64,000 nucleotides of DNA from the NCBI RefSeq assembly GCF_013374995.1, contig NZ_CP056030.1:5612501-5676500 (forward strand). The letters run 5' to 3'. Below, piece by piece: positions 62,391 through 64,000 of the stretch; positions within the stretch are counted from its first letter, which is position 1; every line of letters begins with the position of its first letter. The position numbers and the translations under genes were made by a program. The DNA is from Pseudomonas eucalypticola. Its GTDB lineage: Bacteria > Pseudomonadota > Gammaproteobacteria > Pseudomonadales > Pseudomonadaceae. Below the pieces are notes generated by a model. That model did not search any database, was not told the origin of the DNA, and saw only the letters and a list, made by a program, of their open reading frames with translations.

Positions 62391-63323
62391 TTACCTGACT
62401 ACATCCTGTTCCAGCATCAAGGTCTTCTGCCCTGCGTCCAGGCGTACCTGGGCGCCCAAGGGCAGGGTCAGGTTCGGGTCGCAATGGCCACTGCGCCAAC
62501 CGGCCAGCACTGGAATCCCCATGGGCTCGAAGATTTCCTTGAGCAATGGCGTTAGCCGTGGCACATCCAGCCCGGCGAAATCCCCCACCAATACCCCGCG
62601 AAGCCCCTTGAAGCGCCCGGCAAGGCGCAGTTGCGTCAACAGCCGATCAACCCGGTAGAGGGGCTCGCCAACGTCCTCCAGAAACAATATGGCGCCTTGC
62701 AGGTCGATTTCGTAATCGGTGGCCAGGGTGGCGCAGATCATCGACAGGTTGCCGCCGGTCAACCGACCGCTGGCTACCCCATGCTCGATGCAGGTCAAGG
62801 GGTGCGCCACGGGGTGGGCCAGCAGGTCACCCTTGCGCAGTTGCCCGCGCAACAAGCGGCGCATGGAGTCCTCAGTCGGTGGCTGGCGGTTGGCCAACAG
62901 GTCTGAGGTGAGCATCGGCCCGTGGAAGGTGACGAAGTTGCAGTAGCGGGCAAACGCCAGGTGCAAGGCCGTGACGTCGCTGTAGCCGATGAAGGGCTTG
63001 GCGTGCCGGGTGATCAGGTCATAGTCGATTTTATCCAACAGCCGCGGCGTGCCGTAGCCCCCGCGCAGGCAGATGATGGCGTCTATGTCCGGGTCGGCGA
63101 AGGCGTCATGCAGGTCGCGCAGGCGCACGGCATCGCTGCCCGCCAGGTAGCCCTGGTGTTCGAGCACACCCGGGTAGACCTTCAGCGCATGGCCCCGGCT
63201 GCTGACCCAACGCTGCGCGGCCTCCACACTGAATTCCTTGGGGCCGGCCGGCGCGATCAGGGCGATCTGCGCCTGGGTGGGCACGCGACGCGGCAAAGCG
63301 GCGGGCGTGTGTGTGTGTTTCAT
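62391..63323 (-). CDS. ldcA: LD-carboxypeptidase (muramoyltetrapeptide carboxypeptidase)
   Basis: The 310-residue S66 serine peptidase has the nucleophile Ser115 in FIGYSDVTALH; GLRGVLVGDFAGLD and ILFLEDVGEPLYRVDRLLTQL carry the Glu/His part of the triad region. It trims D-Ala from recycled tetrapeptides in the cytoplasm. It faces the transglycosylase gene that releases its substrate, and has its own promoter in 63324-63400. Confidence 0.93.
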   Translation of the reverse strand: MKHTHTPAALPRRVPTQAQIALIAPAGPKEFSVEAAQRWVSSRGHALKVYPGVLEHQGYLAGSDAVRLRDLHDAFADPDIDAIICLRGGYGTPRLLDKIDYDLITRHAKPFIGYSDVTALHLAFARYCNFVTFHGPMLTSDLLANRQPPTEDSMRRLLRGQLRKGDLLAHPVAHPLTCIEHGVASGRLTGGNLSMICATLATDYEIDLQGAILFLEDVGEPLYRVDRLLTQLRLAGRFKGLRGVLVGDFAGLDVPRLTPLLKEIFEPMGIPVLAGWRSGHCDPNLTLPLGAQVRLDAGQKTLMLEQDVVR

Positions 63324-63433
63324 TCGTCAGGCTCCTTGCGTTGATCGAAGATGCCTACTGTAGAGCGATCCCCATGACAGCACAGCATAGCCTTGTAACC
63401 CGGTGCGTCCCATGAACATACCCCGGAAACAAC

Positions 63434-63471
63434 GATGCCGGCGGCAGTTGCGGGAACTGGCGGCCGGCATC
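63434..63471 (-). terminator. Terminator candidate after lipA
   Basis: GATGCCGG (63434-63441) pairs with CCGGCATC (63464-63471), with an inner CAGTT/AACTG pair, 18 bp past the lipA stop. Leftward it is followed by GTTGTTTCC, a weak U-tract. Confidence 0.6.
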
Positions 63472-63488
63472 GGTACCTCAGGCGCCGA

Positions 63489-64000
63489 TCAGAGCTTGAT
63501 CTTGGCCTCGTGCGCCTGCTGGTCGGCGTGGTACGAAGAACGTACCAGCGGGCCGGAGGCGACGTTCTTGAAGCCCATCTTGTAGCCTTCCTCGGCGAAC
63601 CAGGCGAAGGTGTCCGGGTGCACGAAGCGCTGCACCGGCAAGTGGCTGCGCGACGGCTGCAGGTACTGGCCCAGGGTCAGCATGTCGATGTTGTGCTCGC
63701 GCATGCGGTGCATCACTTCGATCACTTCTTCGTCGGTCTCGCCCAGGCCCAGCATCAGGCCGGATTTGGTGGGCACGTGCGGCACCAGCTCCTTGAACTT
63801 CTGCAGCAGGGTCAGCGACCACTGGTAGTCAGAGCCCGGGCGCGCGGCCTTGTACAGGCGTGGCACGGTTTCCAGGTTGTGGTTGAACACATCCGGCGGC
63901 TCTTTGGCGGTGATTTCCAGGGCAACGTCCATGCGGCCGCGGTAGTCCGGCACCAGGGTTTCCAGCTGCACGCCTGGCGACAGCTTGCGGATTTCGCGCA
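63489..64000 (-). CDS. lipA: Lipoyl synthase, C-terminal part (5' end outside)
   Basis: The frame is open to the window edge at 64000, so the gene is truncated. The visible 170 residues include [73 protein letters not shown] and [12 protein letters not shown], the RSSYHAD serine being the auxiliary-cluster ligand of lipoyl synthase. It inserts two sulfurs in the octanoyl group on E2 subunits. The radical SAM CxxxCxxC motif lies outside the window. Confidence 0.96.
   Translation of the reverse strand, partial: REIRKLSPGVQLETLVPDYRGRMDVALEITAKEPPDVFNHNLETVPRLYKAARPGSDYQWSLTLLQKFKELVPHVPTKSGLMLGLGETDEEVIEVMHRMREHNIDMLTLGQYLQPSRSHLPVQRFVHPDTFAWFAEEGYKMGFKNVASGPLVRSSYHADQQAHEAKIKL

Overview
The window is chromosomal DNA of a fluorescent pseudomonad, most likely of the Pseudomonas putida group. 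The grounds are high GC, the intact block miaB - phoH-like - ybeY - corC - lnt - (ydcF) - leuS - lptE - holA - arfA - mltB-like - ldcA - lipA, the block thiD - thiE - hemL, a QuiC-type fusion dehydratase, and several families of REP-like palindromes. There are about 60 protein genes. I saw no rRNA, tRNA, CRISPR array, insertion sequence or prophage.

Region 1 (1-21.5 kb) is a catabolic island for hydroaromatic acids. After a truncated LysR gene and 1.2 kb of repeats come aroQ (type II dehydroquinase), a quinate/shikimate dehydrogenase and a PcaR/PobR-like IclR regulator. Next is a rightward operon of a divergent AroE paralogue, a KstD-like flavoprotein, a NIPSNAP protein and a second flavoprotein. 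Then come a TetR regulator, quiC (3-dehydroshikimate dehydratase) and an MFS importer. A second regulated group follows: a TIM-barrel epimerase, an IclR regulator, a third KstD-like flavoprotein and an aldo-keto reductase. pcaGH (protocatechuate 3,4-dioxygenase), a zinc peptidase and an OprB-type porin close the island. Together these give uptake, quinate/shikimate to 3-dehydroshikimate, then protocatechuate, then ring cleavage. The three flavoproteins and the altered AroE paralogue have no assigned step and are the best candidates for an undescribed branch. Operator-like palindromes tie the transcription units together.

Region 2 (21.7-44.5 kb) is ordinary Pseudomonas core and near-core: a HAD phosphatase with tesB, GNAT, an HDAC-like amidohydrolase, a BaiN-like flavoprotein, rhlE, a NYN protein with a DEDDh exonuclease, DUF2076, YciC-like, an EEP-family protein, hrpB, a lipoprotein, a CDF transporter, DUF6515, Lrp/AsnC, DUF2788, RluE, AMP nucleosidase, an AidB-like dehydrogenase and a 7TM-DISM hybrid histidine kinase whose receiver domain is degenerate.

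Region 3 (44.7-64 kb) is housekeeping: thiamine and haem synthesis, tRNA modification, 16S rRNA maturation, lipoprotein acylation, LeuRS, LPS transport, DNA polymerase III delta, ribosome rescue, murein turnover and lipoate synthesis (lipA runs off the right end). A 50-codon arfA gene carries an intrinsic terminator inside its own reading frame.

All calls come from reading the sequence by eye. Family names rest on motifs and recall, not on database searches.
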